Origin: Haloterrigena salina JCM 13891
GTDB taxonomy: Archaea > Halobacteriota > Halobacteria > Halobacteriales > Natrialbaceae
Assembly: GCF_000337495.1 (NCBI RefSeq)
Contig: NZ_AOIS01000037.1
Coordinates: 69,928 to 115,269, forward strand
Length of the DNA: 45,342 nt
Direction: 5' to 3'
How positions within the stretch are numbered: the first letter of the stretch is position 1; each line of letters opens with the position of its first letter. Shown one piece after another: positions 17,063-25,398 of the stretch. Both the position numbers and the translations under genes were made by a program. The notes beneath the pieces are model-generated. The model ran no database searches and was not told the origin of the DNA. It saw only the letters and a program-made list of their open reading frames with translations.

Positions 17063-17102
17063 AGGGGAGCGCGAGCCCACGTGTAGGAGAGGTGAACAAC
17101 CA

Positions 17103-17465
17103 ATGTCAGTCTACGTCAACACCGACATCCCAGCCGACCTCGCAGAGGACGCCCTCGAGGCCCTCGAGGTCGCACGAGACACCGGACGCGTAAAGAAAGG
17201 AACGAACGAAACCACGAAGGCGATCGAGCGCGGCAACGCCGAGCTCGTCTACGTTGCCGAGGACGTCTCCCCCGAGGAGATCGTCATGCACCTGCCCGAC
17301 CTCGCCGAGGAGAAGGGCATCCCCGTCATCTTCGTCGAGACCCAGGACGACGTCGGCCACGCAGCCGGTCTCGAGGTCGGCTCGGCCGCCGCAGCGATCG
17401 TCGACGCCGGCGAGGCCTCCGACGACGTCGAAGATATCGCCGACAAGGTCGAGGACCTCGACTGA
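17103..17465 (+). CDS. rpl7ae: Ribosomal protein L7Ae
   Basis: A 120-residue kink-turn-binding protein. In archaea it is part of the 50S subunit and also the core protein of box C/D and H/ACA ribonucleoproteins and RNase P. The RNA-binding signature is in [25 protein letters not shown], and the C-terminal [10 protein letters not shown] helix is typical. ATG 17103 is preceded by a clear Shine-Dalgarno (GGAGAGGTGA, 17086-17095), in keeping with a leadered mRNA. It is first in an operon with S28e, L24e and NDK. The upstream structured RNA with a kink-like motif suggests possible self-regulation. Confidence 0.97.
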   Translation: MSVYVNTDIPADLAEDALEALEVARDTGRVKKGTNETTKAIERGNAELVYVAEDVSPEEIVMHLPDLAEEKGIPVIFVETQDDVGHAAGLEVGSAAAAIVDAGEASDDVEDIADKVEDLD

Positions 17466-17476
17466 GGTGATCAGAG

Positions 17477-17701
17477 ATGAGTGCTGAAGAGGAAGAAACT
17501 GGATCCACGCCCGCCGAGGTCATCGAGATCGTCGGCAAGACCGGCATGCACGGCGAGGCCATGCAGGTCAAATGCCGTATTCAGGAGGGCGAGAACCAGG
17601 GACGTATCATCACCCGGAACTGCCTCGGGCCGGTCCGCGAAGGGGACGTACTCCAGCTTCGCGAGACCGCCCGCGAGGCGGACTCCATCGGAGGACAATA
17701 A
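17477..17701 (+). CDS. rps28e: Ribosomal protein S28e
   Basis: A 74-residue small-subunit protein of the archaeal/eukaryotic type. The OB-fold core shows [20 protein letters not shown], then [19 protein letters not shown], the most conserved segment of the family. The N-terminal acidic tail (SAEEEETGS) is a haloarchaeal addition. It has a near-perfect Shine-Dalgarno (GAGGTGATC, 17464-17472) overlapping the L7Ae stop. It is 11 bases after L7Ae and 3 bases before L24e. Confidence 0.97.
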   Translation: MSAEEEETGSTPAEVIEIVGKTGMHGEAMQVKCRIQEGENQGRIITRNCLGPVREGDVLQLRETAREADSIGGQ

Positions 17702-17704
17702 CCA

Positions 17705-18073
17705 ATGGTCGAGAAACGAACGTGTGACTACACGGGCGAAGAGATCGAGCCCGGCACGGGCATCATGTACGTCAAGAACGACGGCAGCGTGCTCCACTTC
17801 GTCGACTCGAAGGCCGAGAAGAACTACAAGCTCGGTCGCGAACCCCGCGATCTCGAGTGGACCGAGGAAGGGCGTCGCGGCAAGGGTCCCGCCCAAGCCG
17901 ACACCGCCGCCGAGGAAGCCGACCAGACCGAGCAGGTCGAAGCCGGCGAAGACGAGGATCTCGAGACCGAGGCCGACGCCGTCGACGAAGATGAAGACGA
18001 CGTGTCCGCCGGCGACGAAGCGGTCGACGAGACCGAGGAAGCCGAAGCCGAGGCCGAGGAGAGTGAGGCCTAA
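17705..18073 (+). CDS. rpl24e: Ribosomal protein L24e with acidic C-terminal extension
   Basis: The first 60 or so residues form the L24e domain: [38 protein letters not shown] in outline, ending in [15 protein letters not shown]. The usual archaeal four-Cys zinc site is reduced: only one Cys is visible, a known haloarchaeal trend. The last 60 residues are almost pure Glu/Asp/Ala/Thr (low complexity), roughly doubling the normal length of 60-70. Such a tail is probably disordered and varies between species. The stop overlaps the next ATG (TAATGA). Confidence 0.95.
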   Translation: MVEKRTCDYTGEEIEPGTGIMYVKNDGSVLHFVDSKAEKNYKLGREPRDLEWTEEGRRGKGPAQADTAAEEADQTEQVEAGEDEDLETEADAVDEDEDDVSAGDEAVDETEEAEAEAEESEA

Positions 18074-18537
18074 TGAGTGACCGCGAGCGAACCTTCGTGA
18101 TGGTCAAGCCCGACGCCTTCGCGCGTGGGCTCGTGGGCGAAGTCGTCTCCCGACTCGAGGACCGCGGGCTCAAGCTCGTCGGGATCAAGGTCGAGAACAT
18201 GCCCCGCGAACGGGCCGAAGAACACTACGGCGAACACGAGGACAAACCGTTCTACGACGACCTCGTGGACTTCATCACCTCGGGACCGGTCGTCCCGATG
18301 GTCTGGGAGGGTCAGGACGCGACGCGTCAGGTCCGCCAGATGATCGGCGAGACCGACCCCCTCGAGGCCGAACCCGGAACGATCCGGGGCGACTACGCGC
18401 TCGATCTCGGTCGGAACGTCGTCCACGCCGCCGACCACGAGGACGAGGGCGCCAACGAACGCGAGATCGCGATCCACTTCGACGACGACGAGCTGATCGA
18501 CTACGATCAGCACGACGCCGAGTGGCTCTACGAGTAA
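18073..18537 (+). CDS. ndk: Nucleoside diphosphate kinase
   Basis: Transfers phosphate from ATP to other nucleoside diphosphates through a phosphohistidine. The 154-residue protein has FVMVKPDAFARGLVGE at the start, GPVVPMVWEG in the middle, and the active-site His in LGRNVVHAADHED (near residue 117). The length and the C-terminal WLYE match halophilic NDKs. It is the last gene of the L7Ae-S28e-L24e operon, overlapping L24e by one base, an order conserved in haloarchaea. Confidence 0.97.
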   Translation: MSDRERTFVMVKPDAFARGLVGEVVSRLEDRGLKLVGIKVENMPRERAEEHYGEHEDKPFYDDLVDFITSGPVVPMVWEGQDATRQVRQMIGETDPLEAEPGTIRGDYALDLGRNVVHAADHEDEGANEREIAIHFDDDELIDYDQHDAEWLYE

Positions 18538-18756
18538 CGCAATCACCGCGATCATCCGTTCGTCGTTTTCATCGAGAGCCACTCATTTCGAGTTTCGACT
18601 GAACCTACTCGAGCGGCCCTGTATTGGCGCTTTACCGCCGGTCTGATTCAGGGCCGAGTACATGTATTTTTCTAGGTAGACGTAACATCTAATGTGACGG
18701 CTGCAGTAGAGGCTGGTGGTGGTTTCGAATGGTAACATACGGTAGGTGGTTCGTGG

Positions 18757-19167
18757 ATGCGTGAAACGGAGGGAGAGGCAACGGAACTCACAGCTCAGGT
18801 GACGCCGTCGCTGGATCTCGTCTTCGAGTTACTTTCGAATCGTCGCCGCCGATACGCGCTGTACCATCTCCACGACCAGCCCGACGGCGTCGCAACGATG
18901 GACGAACTGACGGATGCCGTCGTCACGCGCCAGTACCTCGAGTCGAGCGCGGATCCCGAGACGACCGACCGGGCCGACACCGAGGACGATCCCAATCTCG
19001 AGAGCCGCCGCCAACAGGTTCGCATGGACCTCCAGCATACGCACCTGCCGAAACTCGAGGATGCGGGCGTTCTCGAACACGACCATCGCAGCGAGATGGT
19101 CCGCTACTGGAACCAGCCGTCCCTCGAGGAGTGGCTCGAGCACGCCCGGCACAAGGAACTCGCCTGA
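18757..19167 (+). CDS. Winged-helix DUF7344-type haloarchaeal protein
   Basis: A 136-residue protein with the DUF7344 winged-helix pattern: LDLVFELLSNRRRRYALYHLHDQPDGVATMDEL, then VRMDLQHTHLPKLEDAGVLEHDHRSEMVRYW. Many paralogues exist in haloarchaea and are presumed transcriptional regulators, mostly unstudied. An insert of about 20 acidic residues (SSADPETTDRADTEDDPN) separates the helices. ATG 18757 follows a 220-base spacer with AT-rich patches but no clearly placed TATA box. It may respond to signals relevant to the superoxide dismutase gene next to it, but nothing in the sequence shows this. Confidence 0.8.
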   Translation: MRETEGEATELTAQVTPSLDLVFELLSNRRRRYALYHLHDQPDGVATMDELTDAVVTRQYLESSADPETTDRADTEDDPNLESRRQQVRMDLQHTHLPKLEDAGVLEHDHRSEMVRYWNQPSLEEWLEHARHKELA

Positions 19168-19334
19168 GGGACCGACGACAGCCGGACGAGGGGCGACGAA
19201 CTGGGGAGTGCGCCCCGATAGCTCGGCGTCTGGAGCGAAAATCGCGTGCGGGCGTCGTGTTGTGCTCCGTGGTAGCGTTTCTCTCCTCAAAGCTTAACAC
19301 GCGAGATGCAGATATAACCTGTAGGTGAGCGCCA

Positions 19335-19937
19335 ATGACTGACCACGAACTTCCACCACTTCCGTACGACTACGACGCGCTTGAACCGGCACTTTCCGAG
19401 CAGGTCCTGACCTGGCACCACGACACCCACCACCAGGGTTACGTGAACGGTCTGAACTCGGCCGAGGAGACCCTCGAGGAGAACCGCGAATCGGGCGACT
19501 ACGGTTCGACGCCCGGTGCCCTCTCGGACGTCACCCACAACGGCTGTGGCCACTATCTCCACACGCTGTTCTGGGAGAACATGTCCCCCAACGGCGGCGG
19601 CGAGCCCGAGGGCGACCTCGCCGACCGCATCGAGGAGGACTTCGGCTCCTACGAGGGCTGGAAGGGCGAGTTCCAGAAGGCCGCCGGCGCCGCCGGTGGC
19701 TGGGCGCTGCTCGTCTACGACCCGGTCGCCAAGCAGCTGCGTAACCTCGCGGTCGACAAGCACGACCAGGGCGCGCTCTGGGGCGCCCATCCCGTGCTCG
19801 CGCTGGACGTCTGGGAACACTCCTACTACTACGACTACGGTCCGGACCGTGGCGAGTTCATCGACGCCTTCTTCGACGTCGTCAACTGGGAGAAGGCCGA
19901 AGAAGAGTACCAGACCTGCCTCGACCACTTCGAGTAA
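19335..19937 (+). CDS. sod: Superoxide dismutase (Mn/Fe family)
   Basis: Converts superoxide to oxygen and hydrogen peroxide. The 200-residue protein has all four metal ligands in their normal places: His in LTWHHDTHHQGYVN, His in GCGHYLHTLFWENM, and Asp and His in ALDVWEHSYYYDYG. The spacing fits the Mn form usual for haloarchaea, though Mn and Fe cannot be separated with certainty here. No signal peptide, so it is cytoplasmic. CTTAAC at 19293-19298 is a likely promoter element with a short leader. An oligo-T run follows the gene. Confidence 0.97.
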   Translation: MTDHELPPLPYDYDALEPALSEQVLTWHHDTHHQGYVNGLNSAEETLEENRESGDYGSTPGALSDVTHNGCGHYLHTLFWENMSPNGGGEPEGDLADRIEEDFGSYEGWKGEFQKAAGAAGGWALLVYDPVAKQLRNLAVDKHDQGALWGAHPVLALDVWEHSYYYDYGPDRGEFIDAFFDVVNWEKAEEEYQTCLDHFE

Positions 19938-19976
19938 GCCGCCGGCCGCGACAGCGACGAGCCAGTCAATCCCGAA

Positions 19977-19981
19977 TTTTT
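19977..19981 (+). terminator. Oligo-T terminator after sod
   Basis: T5 lies 40 bases after the sod stop, between sod and the convergent ligase-partner gene. Confidence 0.45.
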
Positions 19982-20060
19982 CTCGCAGATCGGCCCGCCG
20001 GTAGCGGCGCACCGGTGATATCACTCGAGGAGCGGATAGCGCGGTAACCGGAGACCGCCG

Positions 20061-20747
20061 TTACGACTCATCCTCGATGCCGGTCGCTCGCAGGTACTCC
20101 TCGAGGAGCGTCGGGAACTGCCCGCCGCGAACGTACCGGAGCCCGAACTCGTCGGCCCAAGAGATGATGCCCCGATCCTCGGTGACCACGCCAGCGTCGA
20201 GTTCGCGGGCGAGGATCAGCAGGTCGAAGTCCTCGCGGGAGTCGAGCACGCCCTGTCGGAGCGCCCCTCGGTACTTATCGCGCATGTTCGAGAGGATCCG
20301 GTCGGCGTCGGTCATGTACTCCTCGCGCCCGTCGTCGGACGGATCGCTCGCGAGCGCGTCGGGATCGAGCTGTTCGACCTCGCGGATCGCCTGTTCGGAG
20401 ACGCGGAGGCCGCGATCGACCCGATCGCTCATCTCGTCGATGAAGTTGTAGACGATGTTTGCCGGAATCGTCACGCCGTACCGATCGGGGCTCTTGCGGA
20501 CGACCCACGTGTCGAGCCGCGAGAACACCGTTTCGTCGACGTCGCGCTCGCGTAACATCGTCGCGAGTTCGTCGTGGATCGAGGGCGGCACGTAACAGGA
20601 GATGTTGAGTTCGAGTCGCGCGGTCGCGACGAGGTCGAGCAGACGGATGACGGCCGACTCGAGCGATTCGTCGCCTCGACGGATCTCCTCGGTGATGAAC
20701 AGCGACGTGTCGAGAACGAACTGTTGGCGCGGCAGTTCGCCGGGCAT
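20061..20747 (-). CDS. RNA ligase partner protein (PIN-like)
   Basis: A 228-residue protein of the RNA-ligase-partner family, named because members sit beside the archaeal Rnl3-type ligase, as here. [18 protein letters not shown] opens a PIN-like nuclease fold. Further acidic residues appear in [16 protein letters not shown] and [16 protein letters not shown], matching the order of PIN active-site Asp/Glu. It may trim or hold RNA ends for the ligase, but this is inference. ATG 20747 is preferred to a GTG three codons upstream. It is divergent from the ligase with 131 bases between, so the two genes could share control. Confidence 0.88.
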   Translation of the reverse strand: MPGELPRQQFVLDTSLFITEEIRRGDESLESAVIRLLDLVATARLELNISCYVPPSIHDELATMLRERDVDETVFSRLDTWVVRKSPDRYGVTIPANIVYNFIDEMSDRVDRGLRVSEQAIREVEQLDPDALASDPSDDGREEYMTDADRILSNMRDKYRGALRQGVLDSREDFDLLILARELDAGVVTEDRGIISWADEFGLRYVRGGQFPTLLEEYLRATGIEDES

Positions 20748-20878
20748 AGTCGGCACTTCGACGGTGCGCTACAAAGGTCTCCCCCCGCGTTCGACCGACC
20801 GACGCGGTCGGACGGCCTGCGGATCGTCGTCCGCTGGCCGACCGGGTGTTTTTCACGAGGTGTGGTGACAAACAACGC

Positions 20879-22009
20879 ATGAATCGCGACGAGTACCTCG
20901 AGCGGCTCGGGGCGACCGCGGAGACGCCCGAGGACCTCTTCGAGCACGTCGAGGAACGGTCGACGGCGGGACGGACCCACTACGTCCTCACGGCCGCTCG
21001 CCACGGGGTCGAGCGGGGGACGGTCATCGTCGAGGAGACGGAGACCATCGTTCGCGGCTATCCGAGCATCCCTCGGATTCTCGTGCTCGACCCCGGAGTT
21101 CCGTCGTTTTTCGAAGACGGCGAGACCGTCGTCGTCGAGGAGAAACTCGACGGCTTCAACGTTCGCATCGCGGCCGTCGGCGGCGAGCCCCTCGCATTCA
21201 CCAGAAGCGGCTACGTCTGTCCGTACACGACGGGGCGGGCCCGCGATCGCCTCCCGCTCGAGGAGTTCTTCGCGACCCACCCGGAGAAGACCCTCTGTGC
21301 CGAACTCATCGGCCCGGAGACGCCCTACTCGACTCACGACTACGAGGGGATCGACACCCACGAGTTCCGGGTCTTCGACGTCCGTGACCGAGAGTCCGGA
21401 GAACCGCTCTCCGTCGCCGACCGGCGACGGCTCTGCGAGGAGTACGGGATGTCCCAGCCGCGGCTCTTCGGACGAGCGGCGCCGTCCGACGCCGTCGGAC
21501 CGACTCGAGCGGTGATCGAGGAACTCGACGCGGCCGGCCGGGAAGGGGTCGTCCTGAAGTCGGCGGACGGGGAAGAGCTGGTCAAGTACACGACGGAGAC
21601 TCAACACCACGAGGAGCTCGCCTACGCGTTCTCGCTGCCCTTCGATCACGGTCGCGACTTCGTCTTCTCGCGGATCGTCCGGGACGCGTTTCAGGCGGCC
21701 GAGTCCGACGCGGACGACGACCGACTCGAGGAACGGGCCCACGACCTCGGCGAGTCGATCCTCCGGCCGATGGTCTCGACGATTCGGGACGTGAAGGAGG
21801 GGAAGACAGTCGGCGAACGGCACACGGTCAGGGGCGATCCGGAGACGATCGGCGCGCTCCTCGAGCACCTGCGCGAGCAGTCGCTGACGATTTCCCTCGA
21901 GTCCGACCGCCGCGAGGACGGCGAGCGCGTCGTCGAGTTCGTGAAGGTGGCCGAGTCGAGTCGGGACCGGATCCGGTACTATCTGGACGGCGGTACGCGA
22001 GACGAGTGA
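20879..22009 (+). CDS. ATP-dependent RNA ligase (archaeal Rnl3 type)
   Basis: A 376-residue member of the homodimeric archaeal RNA ligase family (Pab1020/MTH1221-like). The adenylated Lys is in VVEEKLDGFNVRI (motif I KLDG, near residue 92). The other nucleotidyltransferase motifs follow: RSGYVCPYT, LCAELIGPETPY (motif III-like), EGVVLKSADGEELVKYTT (motifs IV and V). A C-terminal helical domain completes it. Homologues join or circularise RNA 5'-phosphate/3'-OH ends, but the cellular substrate is not established. ATG 20879 gives an N-terminus matching the family (MNRDEYLERLG). It is paired with its partner gene in divergent orientation. Confidence 0.92.
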   Translation: MNRDEYLERLGATAETPEDLFEHVEERSTAGRTHYVLTAARHGVERGTVIVEETETIVRGYPSIPRILVLDPGVPSFFEDGETVVVEEKLDGFNVRIAAVGGEPLAFTRSGYVCPYTTGRARDRLPLEEFFATHPEKTLCAELIGPETPYSTHDYEGIDTHEFRVFDVRDRESGEPLSVADRRRLCEEYGMSQPRLFGRAAPSDAVGPTRAVIEELDAAGREGVVLKSADGEELVKYTTETQHHEELAYAFSLPFDHGRDFVFSRIVRDAFQAAESDADDDRLEERAHDLGESILRPMVSTIRDVKEGKTVGERHTVRGDPETIGALLEHLREQSLTISLESDRREDGERVVEFVKVAESSRDRIRYYLDGGTRDE

Positions 22010-22062
22010 CGGGCAGCGCTCGCGGGCGCGCGTACTCGACTGCCCTCGAGGCGACGAACGGG

Positions 22063-23838
22063 TCAGGGCCGCGACGAGTCGGTCTCGATAGCCGCCGCGT
22101 CCGTCGCCGAACCGGCGTCCGAGGAGGTCGCGTCGGCGGCCGGTTCGACGCCGCGGAACTCGAACCTGGCACCGCCCGTGTCGCTCTCCGCGACGGCGCT
22201 GGTCCAGCCGTGGGCCGTCGCGATCTCGTCGACGATCGCGAGTCCGAACCCCGTGCCGTCCTCGTCGGTCGTGTAACCGCCCTCGAAGACCCGATCACGC
22301 TGGGACGGCGGGATTCCGCCGCCGTCGTCCGCGACGTAAAACCCCGGGGCGGATCCGTCGCGGGCGCCGTCGAGCGTTCCCACCGCGACCTCGAGGTCGG
22401 CGCCGGCCGAGCGCTCGGTCCCGTGCTCGAGGGAATTGCGGAACAGGTTCTCGAGCAGTCGCGTGGTCCGCTCCGGGTCGGCGAGGATCGAGGCGTCGGC
22501 GTCGATCGCGAGCGATGCCGCCCCGGTATCGACGCCGTTCCACGCTCGTTCGGCGATGGCAGCGAGCGCGATCGGCTCCGGGTCGGTCACGTCCGCCCCC
22601 TCGCGAGCGAGCGCGAGGACGTCCTCGATGATCGTCTCCATGCGCTCGTGGGACCGCTCGATCTCGTCGAGATACGCCTCGTCGTCGTCGGTCTCGCGAG
22701 CGAGATCGAGGTAGCCGTCCGCGACGTTCAACGGATTGCGCAGATCGTGAGAGACGAGATCGGCGAACCGCTCGAGTCGCTCGTTCTGGCGCCGTAACCG
22801 GGCTTCCCGGCGCTTGCGCTCGGTGATGTCGCGGACGACGAACAGCCAGCCGACGTGGCGATCGCGGCCGTCCTCGATCGGCGTCGTCCGAACGTGAAAG
22901 TGTCCGCCGCGGAACGCCAGTTCGCGTTCGGTCTCGGCGCGGCGATCCCTGAGCCCGCGGAATTCGTCGCGCAATTCGGGGACCTCGGCGAACAGCGAGT
23001 CGAGGTCCGTACCGATGGGCGACTCGTCGAACGCCTCGAGCCACGCTCTCCCGACGGGATTGACGTCGATGAGGCGGTTCTGGGTGTCGACGACGAAGAC
23101 GCCGTCCGTAACGCTATCGAGGACGCGATCGCGGGCGATCGGAACGATATCGACCAGTCGATAGCGGACGATCGCGACCGAATACAGCGCACCCGCGACG
23201 ATGAAACCGATCGGTGTCGTATCGATTTCGATCGATCCCATGACGTCGAAGGTGTAGACCACGTTCGTCAGCAGCGGTGACGCGGTCGCTCCGACCAGCA
23301 TCGCGGCCTGTCCTCGGTACAGCGACCGGGAGTTGTACAGGAACTCGAGGATGAGTATCGTTCCGGCGAGGGAGAGACAGTACGAGTAGACGAGGTGGAC
23401 GTCGAACGCGGGTCCCCACCGAAAGCCGATCCCGCCGACGACCGTCGGATCGCGGTAGACCGAGTCGAAAAACAGGTCTCCGGGATTCGCGAACGCGAAC
23501 AACACGAGGAGCGCCGGCTCGATCGAGAGGAGGACGACCGCTCGTCGCGTGAGGAGACGCTCGCGGCCGGTGTACACGAGGACGAACAGGAACGAACCGA
23601 GGACGCTGGCCCCGACGCCGACGTAGAGAAATCGGAGGAAGAACGTCGACAGCGAGTAGTGGTCGACCGTGGAGCGCGCGAACAACGATCCCGCCCAGAT
23701 CACTGCGCCGGTCATCGCCACTACCAGCGGCACGGCCCCGGTTTTCTCCCGATGACGCCAGACGACACTACCGAGTACGGCGGCGATCACCGTCGCGACG
23801 GCATAGATAATCGGGACAAGGGCGTCGGTAGATTCCAC
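22063..23838 (-). CDS. 7TM-PAS sensor histidine kinase
   Basis: A 591-residue membrane kinase. Residues about 5-235 contain seven hydrophobic helices of the histidine-kinase N-terminal 7TM domain. A PAS domain follows (VLDSVTDGVFVVDTQNRLIDVNPVGRAW in outline, to about 345). HisKA carries the phospho-accepting His in LVSHDLRNPLNVADGY (about 362). HATPase_c has LFRNSLEHG (N box), VADDGGGIP (G1) and GTGFGLAIVDEI (G2). No response regulator is adjacent, so this is an orphan kinase, common in haloarchaea. A GTG start at 23838 is supported by a TATA element 27 bases upstream. It is convergent with the RNA ligase gene. Confidence 0.92.
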   Translation of the reverse strand: MESTDALVPIIYAVATVIAAVLGSVVWRHREKTGAVPLVVAMTGAVIWAGSLFARSTVDHYSLSTFFLRFLYVGVGASVLGSFLFVLVYTGRERLLTRRAVVLLSIEPALLVLFAFANPGDLFFDSVYRDPTVVGGIGFRWGPAFDVHLVYSYCLSLAGTILILEFLYNSRSLYRGQAAMLVGATASPLLTNVVYTFDVMGSIEIDTTPIGFIVAGALYSVAIVRYRLVDIVPIARDRVLDSVTDGVFVVDTQNRLIDVNPVGRAWLEAFDESPIGTDLDSLFAEVPELRDEFRGLRDRRAETERELAFRGGHFHVRTTPIEDGRDRHVGWLFVVRDITERKRREARLRRQNERLERFADLVSHDLRNPLNVADGYLDLARETDDDEAYLDEIERSHERMETIIEDVLALAREGADVTDPEPIALAAIAERAWNGVDTGAASLAIDADASILADPERTTRLLENLFRNSLEHGTERSAGADLEVAVGTLDGARDGSAPGFYVADDGGGIPPSQRDRVFEGGYTTDEDGTGFGLAIVDEIATAHGWTSAVAESDTGGARFEFRGVEPAADATSSDAGSATDAAAIETDSSRP

Positions 23839-23861
23839 TCGAGTTCGTCTCTCGCCGAAAT

Positions 23862-23868
23862 CATAAAG
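23862..23868 (-). promoter_or_regulatory. TATA box of the 7TM histidine kinase gene
   Basis: Read on the minus strand, CTTTATG is centred 27 bases before the GTG start at 23838 and decides that start. The 245 bases beyond, up to 24113, are relatively AT-rich (especially 23880-23945) and hold no supported gene. Confidence 0.5.
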
Positions 23869-24113
23869 ATTTGTGGCTAATAACTAGCGTATGAGTTATG
23901 GGTTGTGGGATTATCCCTCGATAACTTTGGATTTTACTACTCGAAACGGTACATCGAGCGATAGACCGAGTACGCCGGTCGGACGCGTCTCGGTAGCCGT
24001 CTCGTCTCTCGAGCGCCGTCGTCCCGGAACCGACGTCGCGGCGGTTGGATCCGGAACTGAAACTGAGAGCCGGGATCGGTGCGGTCTTGTGGCGCGCACG
24101 TGTACGGTCGCCT

Positions 24114-24380
24114 ATGCCCGTTCCGAAAGACGAGTTCGACAGTCTCCCGCCGTGTGACTTCTACACGCCGGCGGAGTTGCTCGAGGACGACCAGATGTAC
24201 ACCGTTTACGAGATCGCCCGCCTCCTGCAGGGGTTAGAGCCCGACGCCGAAATCGACGAAGGCACCGAGAGCATCCTGCTCGACTGGGCGATTCCCTGGG
24301 TGATGAACAACGCGGACGATCTCGTGGTCGCCGAGCCGCGATCCGAGGACGAACCCGGCTACTACGGCCTGAAAGAATGA
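24114..24380 (+). CDS. DUF5827-type conserved haloarchaeal protein
   Basis: An 88-residue acidic protein with a strongly conserved look: PKDEFDSLPPCDFYTPAELLE, then MYTVYEIARLLQGLEPD and a Trp-rich DWAIPWVMNNADDLV. I take it as the haloarchaeal DUF5827 family, whose function is unknown. It has one Cys, no membrane segment and no signal peptide. The start MPVPKDEF is chosen although the frame is open upstream. Its stop overlaps the next ATG (ATGA), so it is translated together with the P-loop protein, and the two are likely to work together. Confidence 0.82.
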   Translation: MPVPKDEFDSLPPCDFYTPAELLEDDQMYTVYEIARLLQGLEPDAEIDEGTESILLDWAIPWVMNNADDLVVAEPRSEDEPGYYGLKE

Positions 24381-25213
24381 TCCTCCTCGTGGTCGGTGCC
24401 GATCGCGTCGACGCCGGCAAGACCACGTTCTCGGTCGGCCTGCTCGAGCGCACCGGCGCGGTCGGCTACAAGCCCCGCGCCGGCAACGACTACTGGTTCG
24501 ACCACGACGACTGCCGGACGGCGCTGTCCGACGACCGCCTCTACGGGAAGGACGCGAAGCGCCTCGCAGCTGCGGAGGGGTGGGATCGCGACCCAGAAAC
24601 CCTCAATCCCGTCCACCGCCTCTGGCGGCCCACGCCCGACGGCGGGACCGGACTCCTCGGGAAGTCCGATCGCGAGTTCCTCGTCGACCGCGTCGGCCGC
24701 CCGGGCGACGACGACAGTCCGACGTTCGTGCGCAACGCGACCGCGGACGTACCGGACGCGGTCGCCGACGCGCTCCCGCTCGAGGACGCCGTCGCCGTCG
24801 AGACTGTCGCGGAGTTCAACGAGCTCGCCGAGCGGCGGTACGTCCCCGCCTTCGAGGGGCTGGCCGCCGAGATCGAATCGACGGAGGTCGCGGTCGTCGA
24901 GTCCTACAGCGACATCGCGCGACCGCTCCAGTCACTCGATCCCGCGGCGATCAGCGCCGTCGCGGCCGTCGAACCCGGCCGCGTCCGGATCTACCCGAGC
25001 GACCGCTACTGCCGGGCCTGCGAGATCGCCAGTTCGAGTCCGAAAGACGGCGCCCTCGAGAAGCGCGTCCCCGACGTGCTCGAATACCTCGATCCGATCG
25101 ACCGGATTCGCCTGCCGCCGCTCGGGAGCGACGAGCGGGCGGAGCCGGCGCGGATCGCTCGCGCGTATTCTGACGCCTACGACGCGCTGCTCGAGGCGGC
25201 TCGAGCGGTCTGA
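24377..25213 (+). CDS. P-loop NTPase, haloarchaeal conserved (dethiobiotin-synthetase-like fold)
   Basis: A 278-residue protein starting directly with a P-loop, LLVVGADRVDAGKTTFSVGLL, in the deviant form (D-x-GKTT) shared by dethiobiotin synthetase and CobQ/CobB-type enzymes. GYKPRAGNDYWFDHDD resembles the Lys-Pro substrate segment of that fold. Later, VVESYSDIARPL contains a Walker-B-like stretch. There is a CRACEI motif near residue 215 but no full biotin pathway nearby. The reaction is unknown. It overlaps the DUF5827 gene by four bases, a pair I expect to be conserved. Confidence 0.8.
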   Translation: MILLVVGADRVDAGKTTFSVGLLERTGAVGYKPRAGNDYWFDHDDCRTALSDDRLYGKDAKRLAAAEGWDRDPETLNPVHRLWRPTPDGGTGLLGKSDREFLVDRVGRPGDDDSPTFVRNATADVPDAVADALPLEDAVAVETVAEFNELAERRYVPAFEGLAAEIESTEVAVVESYSDIARPLQSLDPAAISAVAAVEPGRVRIYPSDRYCRACEIASSSPKDGALEKRVPDVLEYLDPIDRIRLPPLGSDERAEPARIARAYSDAYDALLEAARAV

Positions 25214-25367
25214 CGGGCCGGGACGAACGTCGCAGTCGGTTGCCGGCGATCGATCTTTGGTCCCGTCCGAGTCGAAAATGTCGACCTCGTTCGAGCTGGT
25301 TTTCCGCTCGCGAAGTCGCTCGAGGACGGTTCAGGCGGCAGCCGTTGCCGGAATAGCCGATCAGAGG

Positions 25368-25386
25368 GATTAAGACCACTCAGTGG
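25368..25386 (+). promoter_or_regulatory. Promoter and candidate operator of the thiamine transporter operon
   Basis: GATTAAG (25368-25374) lies about 27 bases before the ATG at 25399 and acts as the TATA box of a leaderless transcript. Directly after it is the palindrome CCACTCAGTGG (25376-25386), inside the space between TATA and start. A repressor bound there would block transcription. ThiR is the obvious candidate, by inference only. No THI-box-like riboswitch is visible. Confidence 0.45.
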
Positions 25387-25398
25387 AACCACCGTGTA

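Noticed and set aside
20061-20747. PIN toxin of a toxin-antitoxin pair
   Set aside because: Length and motifs match the RNA-ligase partner family. No antitoxin gene lies beside it.
25214-25398. TPP riboswitch before the thiamine transporter
   Set aside because: No THI-box core (CTGAGA and ACCTGA-type motifs) is present, and the promoter indicates a leaderless transcript.
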